A stretch of 64,000 bases of DNA from Planctomycetota bacterium (GCA_016207825.1 JACQZI010000010.1:171689-235688); one strand, 5' to 3'; positions 24,071 to 33,042 are shown, numbered from the stretch's first letter. The notes: generated by a model not told the origin, from the letters alone. Translations and numbers: made by a program.

Positions 24071-26881
24071 TTATAAGTTTCCTTCCACGATTTTGATTTC
24101 GGCTGGAGTTAGACCATACAGTTTATAAACCAATTCATCAATCTCGCGGTCGGTTTCGGTAATCTGGTTCTGGAGTTGGTCTTTCTCGTTGCCTTTGGCG
24201 GCTTGGATTTTCTTGTTCAGGGCAAGCATTATATTAACCAATGCTATCATCTTGCTGTAGAGTTTCTTTTCCACAGAAGACGATAAATTAATTTTGCGAA
24301 CAGGTAACTGCGCTAAATGCCCTCGTTTTACTTGGGCAAGGGCTTCACCCTTTTCCGGATTTATAATTGTTTGATAAAACCAATTTAATAATCGCGAGTT
24401 AAGAAGGCCTAATATGTAATGCAAGCTTATATCTTTTTCACTCGGCAAAATAGTATATAAATTATCGCGAACAATAAATTGCTCTTGGTCTATTACAGCA
24501 ACCAAAGAGTCTCCGGTTTGTCGTATAACTATTTTTTCAGGTGCATCATAACCTGCAGAATATCGAGGTTCCGCAAGCCAGTCACCAAAACTAATCCAAT
24601 AAGCATTGTTCCAAAGAATTTGATACTTTTGAATAAGGCTTCCTCTTAATAAAGGACGAAATGTTGAATTGAGTTTCTTTTCTGAAACAAATGGTTTTTC
24701 ATCCACGATTTTGCGTGTCTGATGAGGGCTGCCTTTCCCTACCTGAAAAGGCTTTGCGCCCTGCGTAATAATACACACTTTATCAAGAACAGGAAATCTC
24801 CGTAATTTATTGGCAAAGCCAGTTAATTCTGGTCTTTCAAGGATGTTGACGGGTTTTCCATTAGTATCTTGCCATCTTTGTTGTGGGATAAAGTATTCGC
24901 TTTGCGTATTGTCTTTTTCGACAACTGTAATCATGATTTTAGAGGCTGATTTTGAGATTACTTTTCTGATAATAACTATTTCCGTATCTACCGTAGCTTC
25001 TAAGAAAACTGGATGACGGTAATGAACTATGTTTTCAACTTGTGTTTTGCTAAAAACATATTGCCTGATTTTATTAGACTGAATATTTAGAAGCCAAGTA
25101 TTTGGAATAATCATACCAAATAAACCACTTTTCCTTAGCAAGGAAAGAGATTTTTCGAGGAATAATATATAAGAATCTAATTGATAATCTTGGGATTCAA
25201 ATTTAGCCAATAAATACTTTGTTGTATTTGAAGACAACAAAGCACCATACGGTGGGTTTCCAATGACCACGTCAAACCCGCCCTTTTTCATAACCCTATC
25301 AAACTGTTTGTCCCAGTTGAATGGTTTCACCTTATACCAGTCATCGCCGAAATATTTCTTTAATGATATGGCATCACCGGAGACGAGCGAATTACCGCAT
25401 TTAATATTACTGTTTAACATTGGGAGAACCGCCTGCCCGGAGATGAAAGACTCCCCGTCAAGCATCTTTAACATCAGGGATAGTTTGGTTACCTCTACTG
25501 CCTGTTCATCTAAATCCACGCCAAAGATATGGTCAAGCAGAATCTTCCGCTTTTCGAAGATATCAAGCTGGGGTAATTGTTCTTCATCTTTGAGTTGCAA
25601 TTTCTTCTGCCCGGCAGAGTGCTTCAATTTAAGTTTCTTTTGCCTACGGTAGTAATTTATCATTTCCTCATAAGCCCTGATAAGGAAACTGCCTGAGCCG
25701 CAAGCCGGGTCTAATATCTTTAATTCCTTAATCTTTTTGGGAGGCAATTCCTTTAAGAGCTTGCCGATAGTATTTTGCACGATATAGTCAACGATATATT
25801 GAGGCGTGTAATAAACGCCCCCGGCTTTCCTGACATCCGGCTTCATTTCGTATTTGACCTGTTGCTCAGTTAATTTGATAGTATAACCCAGGTATTCTTC
25901 ATAGATATTCCCCAGCACTTCCAGCGGGATGACATCGAATTGGTAAGGGTTATAGGTTTCCTTGATGATTTGTTCCATTACCGGGAAGTCAATAGCTAAA
26001 TTTGCCTCCCATTCTTTGGGGCTGAAAAGGTCGCTATCAAAAGTGTTGTTGTAGCTTTTAAACTCTTCTTTGAGCAATAGCATGGTATTGGTGCCGATGG
26101 ATTCTGTCCGTTCTCCAAACAGTTCGGATAGTTTCTTACGGTGTACCAGCCCGCGGTCTTCGCAGGAGCGCATAAAGACAATCCGGTCAAGGAGTTTCTG
26201 GGTAATTTCCTTTAGGTAATGGGCGTCCTTTTCCTTGTCGCCGGAATCAAAGAGCGCAGGATTATTCTTGTATATGTCTTTGGCTAATGCCTCCCGCCAT
26301 TCTTTGAGGTCTTTAAGGATTGCCTTGTCTACAGGCAGTTTTTCCAGATTGGATTTCTTTAAGAGAAGTTTATCAAGAGTGCCGTTTAACGCCGATTCCT
26401 TGGAAAGAGGCCAGATATCGTCGTCAAAGGAATCAAGATAAAAGTTCAGCTTGCCGTATATTTTACGGCCTTTGATTGTATTTCTTAAATCAGGTTTGAC
26501 GGTAACATCAAAAAGCCAGCTTTCTTCAAAGTTAGTCAGGAGGACAAACGGGACGCCTCTTTTATTATAGCCGTATTTCAGAACCTGTTCGGTATGGGCG
26601 GAAAGACCGTCTTTGGGTGTTTTGGCTTCAACGAATATTTTTATCTTGCCGTCTATTTTTAACCCGTAATCAACCCTGCCCCGTGAAACTGATTCTTCAG
26701 GGCTGACTTCATCGCGGTTAGTTATATCCCAGCCCAGGACGTCTTTTAGGAATGGATTGATAAAAGCCATTTTGGTGGCTTCTTCGTTATAAGTTTCTAT
26801 CTTGCCGGCGGATTTCTCGCTTTCAAACTTCTCTATTAGTTTGGCGAGATTTTCTTTGGCAGTTTCTTTGGTTAGGGGCAT
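24071..26881 (-). CDS. Type IIG restriction-modification enzyme (Eco57I-like, fused nuclease-N6-adenine methylase)
   Basis: 936 residues. N-terminal PD-(D/E)XK nuclease: D71 in GRVDYGL, then 85-EAK-87 in IFVEAKTPK. A helical linker runs to about 330. The gamma-class methylase has AdoMet motif I DPACGSGSF near 388 and catalytic motif IV NPPYG near 540. The C-terminal third is the target-recognition region, with a Leu-rich helical end. A single chain cuts and methylates adenine at an asymmetric site. All motifs are intact. A TATACT -10 lies nine bases before the ATG and there is no ribosome site. The island is AT-richer than neighbouring core genes, suggesting transfer. Confidence 0.88.
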   Translation of the reverse strand: MPLTKETAKENLAKLIEKFESEKSAGKIETYNEEATKMAFINPFLKDVLGWDITNRDEVSPEESVSRGRVDYGLKIDGKIKIFVEAKTPKDGLSAHTEQVLKYGYNKRGVPFVLLTNFEESWLFDVTVKPDLRNTIKGRKIYGKLNFYLDSFDDDIWPLSKESALNGTLDKLLLKKSNLEKLPVDKAILKDLKEWREALAKDIYKNNPALFDSGDKEKDAHYLKEITQKLLDRIVFMRSCEDRGLVHRKKLSELFGERTESIGTNTMLLLKEEFKSYNNTFDSDLFSPKEWEANLAIDFPVMEQIIKETYNPYQFDVIPLEVLGNIYEEYLGYTIKLTEQQVKYEMKPDVRKAGGVYYTPQYIVDYIVQNTIGKLLKELPPKKIKELKILDPACGSGSFLIRAYEEMINYYRRQKKLKLKHSAGQKKLQLKDEEQLPQLDIFEKRKILLDHIFGVDLDEQAVEVTKLSLMLKMLDGESFISGQAVLPMLNSNIKCGNSLVSGDAISLKKYFGDDWYKVKPFNWDKQFDRVMKKGGFDVVIGNPPYGALLSSNTTKYLLAKFESQDYQLDSYILFLEKSLSLLRKSGLFGMIIPNTWLLNIQSNKIRQYVFSKTQVENIVHYRHPVFLEATVDTEIVIIRKVISKSASKIMITVVEKDNTQSEYFIPQQRWQDTNGKPVNILERPELTGFANKLRRFPVLDKVCIITQGAKPFQVGKGSPHQTRKIVDEKPFVSEKKLNSTFRPLLRGSLIQKYQILWNNAYWISFGDWLAEPRYSAGYDAPEKIVIRQTGDSLVAVIDQEQFIVRDNLYTILPSEKDISLHYILGLLNSRLLNWFYQTIINPEKGEALAQVKRGHLAQLPVRKINLSSSVEKKLYSKMIALVNIMLALNKKIQAAKGNEKDQLQNQITETDREIDELVYKLYGLTPAEIKIVEGNL

Positions 26882-26890
26882 ATGTTTTTT

Positions 26891-26919
26891 AGTATACCTT
26901 TTCCTCTATCGTTATTCAA
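26891..26919 (-). promoter_or_regulatory. Promoter of the type IIG operon, predicted leaderless
   Basis: Minus strand: TTGAAT, 17-bp spacer, TATACT, nine bases to the ATG at 26881. Confidence 0.55.
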
Positions 26920-26976
26920 TCTTTTTCAGGAGTATTTATCAGCACACCTCACGTTAATCTGCGGTTATAGTTTTAC

Positions 26977-27005
26977 TTGACAACTGATTTAATAAGATTT
27001 ATCCT
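26977..27005 (+). promoter_or_regulatory. Promoter of the acsD-fhs unit
   Basis: TTGACA, 17-bp spacer, TATCCT, then a 27-base leader with AAGGAG before the ATG at 27033. Confidence 0.6.
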
Positions 27006-27032
27006 ATCGCAATAGGTTTAAGGAGAGCTAAT

Positions 27033-27998
27033 ATGCCGGTAACAAAAATGCTCGAAAAATGGTCGGGTCAAGTCCAGGAAATCACTATCGGCGCAACCAA
27101 ATCAGAAGGCGGCTCCAGAACCAAATCCGTAAAAGTCGGCGGGGAAACCGCCATGCCTTTCCTCCATGAAGATGGAAAGATGCCCAATAAGCCCCTTATT
27201 GCCATGGAAGTCCTGGACTGGGTTCCGCCGGACTGGCACCCGGTTCTCAAGGAAACCTTTAAAGACGTCTTAAATAATCCCGCCAAATGGGCAAAGAAAT
27301 GCCAGGATGAATACGGAGCTGACCTTATCTGCCTCAAACTCCTGGGCGCCCATCCAGAAAATAATAATACCTCCACGGCAGATATTGTCAAAACCGTCAA
27401 GGCCGTCAAAGATGCCGTCGGTTTACCCATCATTATCTGGGGATGCGGCAACGCGGAAAAGGATAACCAGCTTTTCCCGGCAATCAGCCAGGCATTGAAA
27501 GGCGAAAGAGCCCTTCTGGGGACAGCTACCCAGGATAACTACAAAACGCTCGCCGCCACCTGCATCGCGGATGGGCATAACATCATCGCGGAAAGCCCGC
27601 TTGATATAAATATCTGCAAACAGATCAATATCCTGCTTTCCGATATGGATATGCCCTTTGAACGCATCGTCATCTTCCCGACGACCGGGGCAATCGGTTA
27701 TGGATTTGAATACGCTTATTCCATAATGGAACGCACCCGGCTGGCCGCCCTGGGCGGCGACAGCGCCATGGCCTGCCCTATAATCGGAGTCGTCTCTTCC
27801 GAAGCCTGGAAGACCAAGGAAGCCAAGGCGCCCGAATCCGAAATGCCCGGCTGGGGCGCACTGACCGAAAGGGCCATTTCCTGGGAAACAATAACTGCCT
27901 GCGGATTCCTGCTCGCCGGTGCCGATATATTAATTATGTACCACCCGAAATCGGTGGAACTGCTTAAGAAATATATCGAGCAGATGATGGCACGCTAA
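27033..27998 (+). CDS. acsD: Acetyl-CoA decarbonylase/synthase delta subunit (small corrinoid protein subunit)
   Basis: 321 residues, a TIM-barrel-type subunit. Recognised from runs such as WSGQVQEITIGAT, IAMEVLDWVPPDW, LGAHPEN and the Cys/Gly strand IIIWGCGNAEKDN. With the gamma subunit it forms the corrinoid iron-sulfur protein that carries the methyl group to acetyl-CoA synthase in the Wood-Ljungdahl pathway. An AAGGAG site precedes the ATG. Formate-THF ligase follows after 38 bases, linking the methyl branch to this carrier. The other CODH/ACS subunits are not in the window. Confidence 0.87.
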   Translation: MPVTKMLEKWSGQVQEITIGATKSEGGSRTKSVKVGGETAMPFLHEDGKMPNKPLIAMEVLDWVPPDWHPVLKETFKDVLNNPAKWAKKCQDEYGADLICLKLLGAHPENNNTSTADIVKTVKAVKDAVGLPIIIWGCGNAEKDNQLFPAISQALKGERALLGTATQDNYKTLAATCIADGHNIIAESPLDINICKQINILLSDMDMPFERIVIFPTTGAIGYGFEYAYSIMERTRLAALGGDSAMACPIIGVVSSEAWKTKEAKAPESEMPGWGALTERAISWETITACGFLLAGADILIMYHPKSVELLKKYIEQMMAR

Positions 27999-28036
27999 AG
28001 GCCATCATCCCTGCCCTAAAGCGAAAGGGAAAAACA

Positions 28037-29779
28037 ATGGCAGAATCAACCTCCAAATCCAAAAGCGGAGCGAAGCGTCGTCCCGAGGATGTCAAACCCG
28101 ATATCGAAATCGCCCAAGCGGCAAAGATAAAACCGATTACCCAAATCGCCAAGACTCTCGGCATTGACGAACGCTATATCGAGCCATACGGGCATTACAA
28201 AGCCAAAATCAGCCTTGATTTGCTGGATACGCTTAAGAATAAGCCGCTCGGGAAATATATAGTCGTCACGGCAATCACCCCAACACCCCTGGGAGAAGGC
28301 AAGACCGTCACAACAATCGGGCTTTCCATGGCATTGAATCACATCGGTAAAAACGCGGTTACCTGCATACGCCAGCCCTCGCTCGGTCCGGTCTTCGGGA
28401 TTAAAGGCGGCGCGGCCGGCGGCGGATATTCCCAAGTCATCCCGATGGAGGATTTCAACCTGCACCTAACCGGCGATGTCCACGCGGTCAGCATCACCCA
28501 CAATCTCTTGGCCGCATTCATTGATAACAGCATCTACCACGGTAACAAGCTTGATATCGACCCGAAAAATATCTTCTGGCGGCGGGTGGTCGATATCAGC
28601 GACCGCGCGCTCAGGAATATAATCACCGGTCTTAACGACGAGAAACTGCAGAGAGAAACCGGGTTTGATATCGCGGTTGCCTCCGAAGTAATGGCGATAC
28701 TCGCGCTGACGGCGGACCTGAAGGATTTAAGGAAACGGCTGGGAAGAATCGTGGTCGCCACGGATAAAAATGGAAAGCCGGTAACGGCGGACGACCTTAA
28801 ATGCGCCGGTTCCATGGCGATACTGATGAAAGACGCGCTTAAGCCGAATCTCCTGCAGACCCTGGAAAACACGCCCTGTTTCGTGCACGCGGGGCCTTTC
28901 GGGAACATCGCGCACGGGAACAATTCCATCATTGCCGACCGGATGGCGCTGCGCTTGAGCGATTACGTGGTGACGGAAAGCGGATTCGGGGCGGATTGCG
29001 GCGCGGAGAAATTCATCAATATCAAATGCCGGGTGAGTGGGTTAAAACCTGATTGCGCGGTGATAGTCGCTTCCATCCGCGCGCTCAAGATGCACGGAGG
29101 CCTGGGCAAAATAGTCGCCGGGAAGCCCCTGCCCGAAGAGCTGAAGAAAGAAAACCTCGGCGCCTTGGAAAAAGGCTGCGCCAACCTTGAGAAACACATA
29201 GAAAATATGCTGCTCCACGGCGTGCCGGTGGTGGTGGCTATCAATAAATTCACCACGGATACGGAAAAGGAAATCGAACTGGTCAGGGAAATCGCCCGGA
29301 AAGCCGGCGCCCAAGACGCCCTCACCTGCGATGTCTGGGCGAACGGCGGCGCGGGCGGAACGGACCTGGCCATGGCGGTCGCCAAGGCCGCGGACAAGCC
29401 TTCCAAATTCAGGTTCCTCTACGAAACGGAATGGCCCATAAAGAAAAAGATTGAGACTATCGCCACCAAAATCTACGGCGCCAAGGACGTTCACTACGAG
29501 CCCCTGGCAGAGGAAAAGATTAAAATGTATACGGAACTCGGCTATGACAAATTGCCGATTTGCATGGCAAAAACGCATCTTTCCCTGTCACACGACCCTG
29601 AATTAAAAGGAAGGCCTTCGGGATTTACTTTGCCGGTAAGGGACGTCCGCGCTTCGATAGGAGCAGGGTTCCTGTATCCATTATGCGGGAAGATGATGAC
29701 CATGCCGGGTTTGCCGAGCAATCCGGCCGGCGCGCATTATGATATCACGGATGAAGGAAAGGTGCTGGGACTGTTCTAA
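28037..29779 (+). CDS. fhs: Formate-tetrahydrofolate ligase
   Basis: 580 residues, slightly longer than the usual ~557 because of a charged N-terminal extension (about 1-20). The ATP-binding segment TPTPLGEGKTVTTIGLS (about 82-98), RQPSLGPVFGIKGGAAGGGY and DFNLHLTGD are hallmark Fhs sequences, as is the ending GLPSNPAGAHYDI. It makes 10-formyl-THF from formate, ATP and THF, the first folate step of the Wood-Ljungdahl methyl branch and a source of C1 units. It follows acsD by 38 bases with GAAAGGG before the ATG. Confidence 0.96.
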   Translation: MAESTSKSKSGAKRRPEDVKPDIEIAQAAKIKPITQIAKTLGIDERYIEPYGHYKAKISLDLLDTLKNKPLGKYIVVTAITPTPLGEGKTVTTIGLSMALNHIGKNAVTCIRQPSLGPVFGIKGGAAGGGYSQVIPMEDFNLHLTGDVHAVSITHNLLAAFIDNSIYHGNKLDIDPKNIFWRRVVDISDRALRNIITGLNDEKLQRETGFDIAVASEVMAILALTADLKDLRKRLGRIVVATDKNGKPVTADDLKCAGSMAILMKDALKPNLLQTLENTPCFVHAGPFGNIAHGNNSIIADRMALRLSDYVVTESGFGADCGAEKFINIKCRVSGLKPDCAVIVASIRALKMHGGLGKIVAGKPLPEELKKENLGALEKGCANLEKHIENMLLHGVPVVVAINKFTTDTEKEIELVREIARKAGAQDALTCDVWANGGAGGTDLAMAVAKAADKPSKFRFLYETEWPIKKKIETIATKIYGAKDVHYEPLAEEKIKMYTELGYDKLPICMAKTHLSLSHDPELKGRPSGFTLPVRDVRASIGAGFLYPLCGKMMTMPGLPSNPAGAHYDITDEGKVLGLF

Positions 29780-29829
29780 GCCATCCCACTCCGCTTCCCC
29801 TCACGGGATGCCTGCCCTATTCTACAAAT

Positions 29830-29876
29830 GGGACTCCCTATTTATTCGGGGTCCCCGAAACAGAGTGGAGCGGGGC
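29830..29876. repeat. Palindromic dispersed repeat, copy A
   Basis: GGGACTCCCTAT, a TCGGGGTCCCCGA palindrome and GTGGAGCGGGG in order. The same blocks occur reversed at 62717-62770 inside the nfeD gene and in part at 30575, 32260 and 34035. Non-coding here, downstream of fhs. Confidence 0.6.
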
Positions 29877-29949
29877 TGGACTATGCTTCGGGAACGCCCA
29901 ATCCTATTATTTTTGTGGGGAGGCAGCTGCTTACACAGATTTGAAATAA

Positions 29950-30237
29950 TTACTGATTGCGACCGGCTTTAACGGCAATGCGTTTATTCCGTTTAGCCTG
30001 TTTGTCTATCAATTCTTTCTTCTTGGCTTTAGGGAAGCCTTTCACCTGGATTTCCCTTTTCATCGCCTTTGCCTGGCCGCCGCAGCGCTCCCGGTAGACC
30101 AATATTGCCGGAGTTCTTGTCCTGGTATAACGCGCGCCTTTGCCGGAATTGTGCATGGCAAGGCGATGCTCAATATCCTTGGTGATGCCGGTGTAGTAGG
30201 TTTTATCTGAGCATTCCAGTATATATAAGTACCACAT
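29950..30237 (-). CDS. Stand-alone GIY-YIG nuclease-domain protein (YhbQ/UPF0213-like)
   Basis: 95 residues. YLYILECSD and YYTGITKD provide the GIY and YIG strands of the domain, followed by HRLAMHNSGKGARYTRTR with the usual His/Arg helix and a basic C-terminal tail (KKKELIDKQAKRNKR). This is the small single-domain type that nicks DNA or acts on RNA; its cellular role is unsettled. It is the only intact one of three GIY-YIG sequences in the window. It lies downstream, on the same strand, of a tRNA-Leu gene and a duplicated tRNA fragment. Confidence 0.85.
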   Translation of the reverse strand: MWYLYILECSDKTYYTGITKDIEHRLAMHNSGKGARYTRTRTPAILVYRERCGGQAKAMKREIQVKGFPKAKKKELIDKQAKRNKRIAVKAGRNQ

Positions 30238-30329
30238 AGGAAAGAGGAATAAACCCTTCGACTACGCTCCCGCCAGAGGCGAGGCTCGCCAAAGGCGGCA
30301 GGGTAACCCTTCGACAAGCTCAGGCTAAA

Positions 30330-30386
30330 TGCGCGGGGCGAGATTTGTCATTTCCCGGATCCCGCTACAGCGGGAAACTCGCAAGC
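30330..30386 (-). pseudogene. Partial duplicate of the tRNA-Leu 3' half, interrupted
   Basis: The 18 bases at 30330-30347 are identical to the 3' end of the tRNA-Leu at 30447-30464. A 27-base GC-rich palindromic piece (CCCGCTACAGCGGG) interrupts it, and AACTCGCAAGCC then continues the tRNA match. The direct repeat is 117 bases from the intact tRNA. Confidence 0.65.
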
Positions 30387-30446
30387 CGCTTGCAGCGCAT
30401 CTATTCGCGCGTAATTTATTGCTAAAAGAACACTGGCTTTAAGGAT

Positions 30447-30528
30447 TGCGCGGGGCGAGATTTGAACTCGCAAGCCTTGCGGCATACGCCCCTCAAACGT
30501 ACGTGTTTGCCAATTCCACCACCCGCGC
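30447..30528 (-). tRNA. tRNA-Leu (GAG)
   Basis: 82 bases. The 7-bp acceptor stem is GCGCGGG/CCCGCGC with A as discriminator. The D-arm is GTGGAATTGGCAAAC, the anticodon stem TACGT/GCGTA has loop TTGAGGG (anticodon GAG), there is a class II variable arm, and the T-arm GCGAG/CTCGC has loop TTCAAAT. CCA is not encoded. Confidence 0.93.
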
Positions 30529-30574
30529 TTATTGTTACATGGATTTAATCCCACTCCTCCCGCCTTGCGGGATA

Positions 30575-30609
30575 CGGGGACACCCGATTATTGGGAATCC
30601 CGAAATGGG
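30575..30609. repeat. Palindromic dispersed repeat, copy B (partial)
   Basis: CGGGGACACCCGATTATTGG followed by GAATCCCGAAATGGG matches the right half of copies C and D. Non-coding, upstream of the radical SAM gene. Confidence 0.55.
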
Positions 30610-30664
30610 CGAATCAGTTTTATCAGTTTAGCCTGTTTACAGAATAAATCAAGAAAAATATATC

Positions 30665-30692
30665 TTGCCTGCTCGGCTATAATTAATATAAT
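30665..30692 (+). promoter_or_regulatory. Promoter of the radical SAM gene, predicted leaderless
   Basis: TTGCCT, 16-bp spacer, TATAAT, seven bases to the ATG at 30700. The -10 overlaps an earlier in-frame ATG at 30691, so that one cannot be the start if this promoter is used. Confidence 0.5.
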
Positions 30693-30699
30693 GCAATTG

Positions 30700-31626
30700 A
30701 TGAGGCGTTATTATTCCTTTAACCAATACCTGAAAGAAACCTTTCCGGGACACCGCATTTACAAGATACCGGTCCATGCCGGCTTAACCTGTCCCAACCG
30801 CGACGGAAAGGCCGGGACCGGAGGCTGTATCTATTGCGATAACCGCTCTTTCAGCCCTAATACGAGACAAAACAAACCATTATCCATAAAAAGTCAGGTT
30901 GAAGAAGGAATGAAATTCTATCGCACCAGGCACCAGGCAGATAAATTCATCGTCTATTTCCAATCTTTCAGCAACACCTATGCACCGATAGAAAAACTAA
31001 GGCAATTATATGATGAAGCAACAGGTTTTCCGGATGTAGTAGGGTTATCCATCGGTACACGGCCGGATTGCGTTTCTGAAGAAACCATCTCTCTTATCAG
31101 TAAATATACTAAAAAATATCTGGTCTGGATGGAATACGGGATCCAGTCAATACACAATAAAACACTTGATTTAATCAACCGGGGGCATACTTACGATGAT
31201 TTCGCCAAGGCGGTAAATATAACCAAGGGCAAAGGTATAAAAATCGCCACCCATATTATCCTGGGACTGCCCGGAGAAACCAAAAACGATATGATAAAAA
31301 CCGCGCAACAGGTCGGATTGCTCGGACTGGATGGCATTAAGATTCATCATCTTTATGTCGCTAAGAATACGGCATTGGAAAACCGGCATAATGAAAGCAA
31401 GGTAAAATTATTGACATTGGGCGAATATATTCCTTTAGTATGTGATATCTTGGAAAACCTGCCTGAAGGAATGGTAATCCAAAGGCTGGTCGGCGAACTT
31501 TCGGAAAGCTATGCCATCGCGCCGGCCTGGAACGTCCCTAAAGCTAAAATACTTTCGATGATAGAAGCGGAACTGGATACTCGCGGCTCTTACCAGGGAA
31601 GGCTTTTTCCGAAAATGCCCCGTTAG
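30700..31626 (+). CDS. Radical SAM protein, TIGR01212/YhcC family
   Basis: 308 residues from the ATG at 30700. The cluster motif is atypical: C31, C43, C46 (CPNRDGKAGTGGCIYC), which is characteristic of the YhcC/TIGR01212 family rather than CxxxCxxC. Further family landmarks are YKIPVHAGLTCPNRDG, VGLSIGTRPDC, WMEYGIQSIHN and THIILGLPGETKNDM. The [4Fe-4S] enzyme cleaves AdoMet to start radical chemistry; the substrate is unsettled (an RNA or translation-related role has been proposed). The start is set by the promoter spacing and family N-terminus. Confidence 0.9.
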   Translation: MRRYYSFNQYLKETFPGHRIYKIPVHAGLTCPNRDGKAGTGGCIYCDNRSFSPNTRQNKPLSIKSQVEEGMKFYRTRHQADKFIVYFQSFSNTYAPIEKLRQLYDEATGFPDVVGLSIGTRPDCVSEETISLISKYTKKYLVWMEYGIQSIHNKTLDLINRGHTYDDFAKAVNITKGKGIKIATHIILGLPGETKNDMIKTAQQVGLLGLDGIKIHHLYVAKNTALENRHNESKVKLLTLGEYIPLVCDILENLPEGMVIQRLVGELSESYAIAPAWNVPKAKILSMIEAELDTRGSYQGRLFPKMPR

Positions 31627-31640
31627 AGATTAACTAAGCT

Positions 31641-31896
31641 ATGTTTTATACTTATGTGCTATTAAGCAAGAAAGACGGCAAATGGTATACTGGCTATATT
31701 AACGATTTACGGAAACGCTTCAAGGAACATAATGATAACTAGACTGCTTCAACAAAAGGGAGAGGCCTTTGAATTGATGTATTATGAGCATGCGTAAACA
31801 AATATGATGCTTTAGTTCGTGAGAAATACTTAAAAAGCGGGATGGGAAAACGATATCTTAAAAATCGCCTGAAGCGTTTCCTATCTCTAACGGGGT
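31641..31896 (+). pseudogene. Broken GIY-YIG gene
   Basis: The frame reads FYTYVLLSKKDGKWYTGYIN followed by DLRKRFKEHND. It is then stopped by TAG and a frameshift region, while the remainder (NKYDALVREKYLKSGMG, KRYLKNRLKRF) is clear GIY-YIG C-terminus. At least two disabling changes are present, so it is a pseudogene. It lies directly downstream of the radical SAM gene. Confidence 0.8.
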
Positions 31897-31917
31897 GCGA
31901 CAAGTATAAAACTACAG

Positions 31918-33042
31918 ATGAATACAGATAAACACAGTTTACTCAGAATAATAGACGTGAATGCTAATAGGTGCCGTGAGGCAACCCGCGTACTTGAGGA
32001 TTATACAAGATTTGTCTTGGATAACGAACAGTTTTCAACCCAACTACGCGATATCCGGCATAAACTGACTGAATGCCTAAAACCTCTCGGCAATCTGGCG
32101 TCGGCACGTAATGTCCAAGACGATATCGGACGCGAGAATATCTCAAATACCTCTACCACAGCCGGAGTCGTAATTGCTAATTTTAAGAGACTCCAGGAAT
32201 CATTAAGAAGCCTGGCTGAATATACTAAAACCATTAAGCCATCTCATTTCTATCAAAAGGGACTCCCTATCAATCCCGATTGTATCGGGAAACAAATTAG
32301 AACGAGGCAGATTACAATAGGGATAGAAAAACTCCGGTTTAATGCTTATGAACTGGAACAGCAAATTACATTCCATCTCTTCCCGAATAAGGCATTCCAA
32401 AATGTCCGGTTGTATGTCCTGGTCTCAACCGATTTAATCCATAAGCCCATCATAGAAATTGCCAGGGACGTCATCCGCGGCGGAGCAGACGCCCTACAGC
32501 TAAGGGAAAAATCCATGCCGGATAATGTACTGCTCGATATGGCGCTTAATATAAGAAAACTGACTATGGCTCATAAGGTATTATTTATCGTGAATGACCG
32601 GGTGGATATCGCGCATCTGGCCAATGCGGACGGAGTGCATTTGGGCGATAGCGATATCCCGATTAGGCAGGCGAGGAAGATATTAGGGCCGGATAAAATT
32701 ATCGGAGCAACCAGCCATAATATTAAAGAAGCACTGGAAGCGCAAAATGAAGGCGCGGATTATATCTCGGTTGGGCCGATGTTCCCATCCCCCACCAAGC
32801 CGCACCTAAAGGCGGAAGGGCTGAAATATATCAAGGAAACCGCTCAGAAAATAAAGATTCCTTATGTCGCCATCGGGGGGATAAACAAAACCAATTTACC
32901 TTCGTTACTAAAACAGCATAAAAAACTGTTTAAATATCCGCTGAAGGCGGCGGTTTCTTCGGCTATTCTTGGAAAATCCAATCCGGCGGCGGAAACAAAG
33001 TTTATAAAAAAAGCATTAGCCTCAAAGACGCCAAGACACTAA
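31918..33042 (+). CDS. thiE: ThiD2-ThiE fusion (HMP-P kinase-like domain + thiamine phosphate synthase)
   Basis: 374 residues. Residues 1-155 match the ThiD2 domain (IIDVNANRCREATRVLEDYT), described as an alternative HMP-phosphate kinase often fused to ThiE. Residues 163-370 are ThiE: QLREK 194-198, NDRVDIA 226-232, GVHLGDSD 239-246, SVGPMFPSPTKP 284-295, AIGGI 318-322. The fusion should phosphorylate HMP-P and join it to thiazole phosphate to give thiamine phosphate. The linker (115-126) is encoded by a palindromic repeat, and the C-terminal SKTPRH by another dispersed repeat. No clear ribosome site; a TATAAA lies seven bases before the ATG. Confidence 0.88.
   Translation: MNTDKHSLLRIIDVNANRCREATRVLEDYTRFVLDNEQFSTQLRDIRHKLTECLKPLGNLASARNVQDDIGRENISNTSTTAGVVIANFKRLQESLRSLAEYTKTIKPSHFYQKGLPINPDCIGKQIRTRQITIGIEKLRFNAYELEQQITFHLFPNKAFQNVRLYVLVSTDLIHKPIIEIARDVIRGGADALQLREKSMPDNVLLDMALNIRKLTMAHKVLFIVNDRVDIAHLANADGVHLGDSDIPIRQARKILGPDKIIGATSHNIKEALEAQNEGADYISVGPMFPSPTKPHLKAEGLKYIKETAQKIKIPYVAIGGINKTNLPSLLKQHKKLFKYPLKAAVSSAILGKSNPAAETKFIKKALASKTPRH
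32260..32289. repeat. Palindromic dispersed repeat, copy E, inside thiE
   Basis: GGGACTCCCTATCAATCCCG followed by ATTGTATCGGG. It shares GGGACTCCCTAT with copies A and D. It is in frame, encodes GLPINPDCIG, and falls in the linker between the ThiD2 and ThiE domains. Confidence 0.5.

Noticed and set aside
29800..29949. Small gene downstream of fhs
   Set aside because: The frame consists of the palindromic repeat copy A and flanking spacer.
30330..30528. attL/attR pair of an integrated element
   Set aside because: Only 117 bases separate the direct repeats and no integrase is present; a local tRNA duplication fits better.
30691..30699. Upstream ATG as start of the radical SAM gene
   Set aside because: It overlaps the TATAAT -10 box; the ATG at 30700 fits both promoter spacing and the family start.
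31641..31896. Second selenoprotein or readthrough gene
   Set aside because: The GIY-YIG frame has TAG plus frameshifts, not a single UGA, so it is a plain pseudogene.
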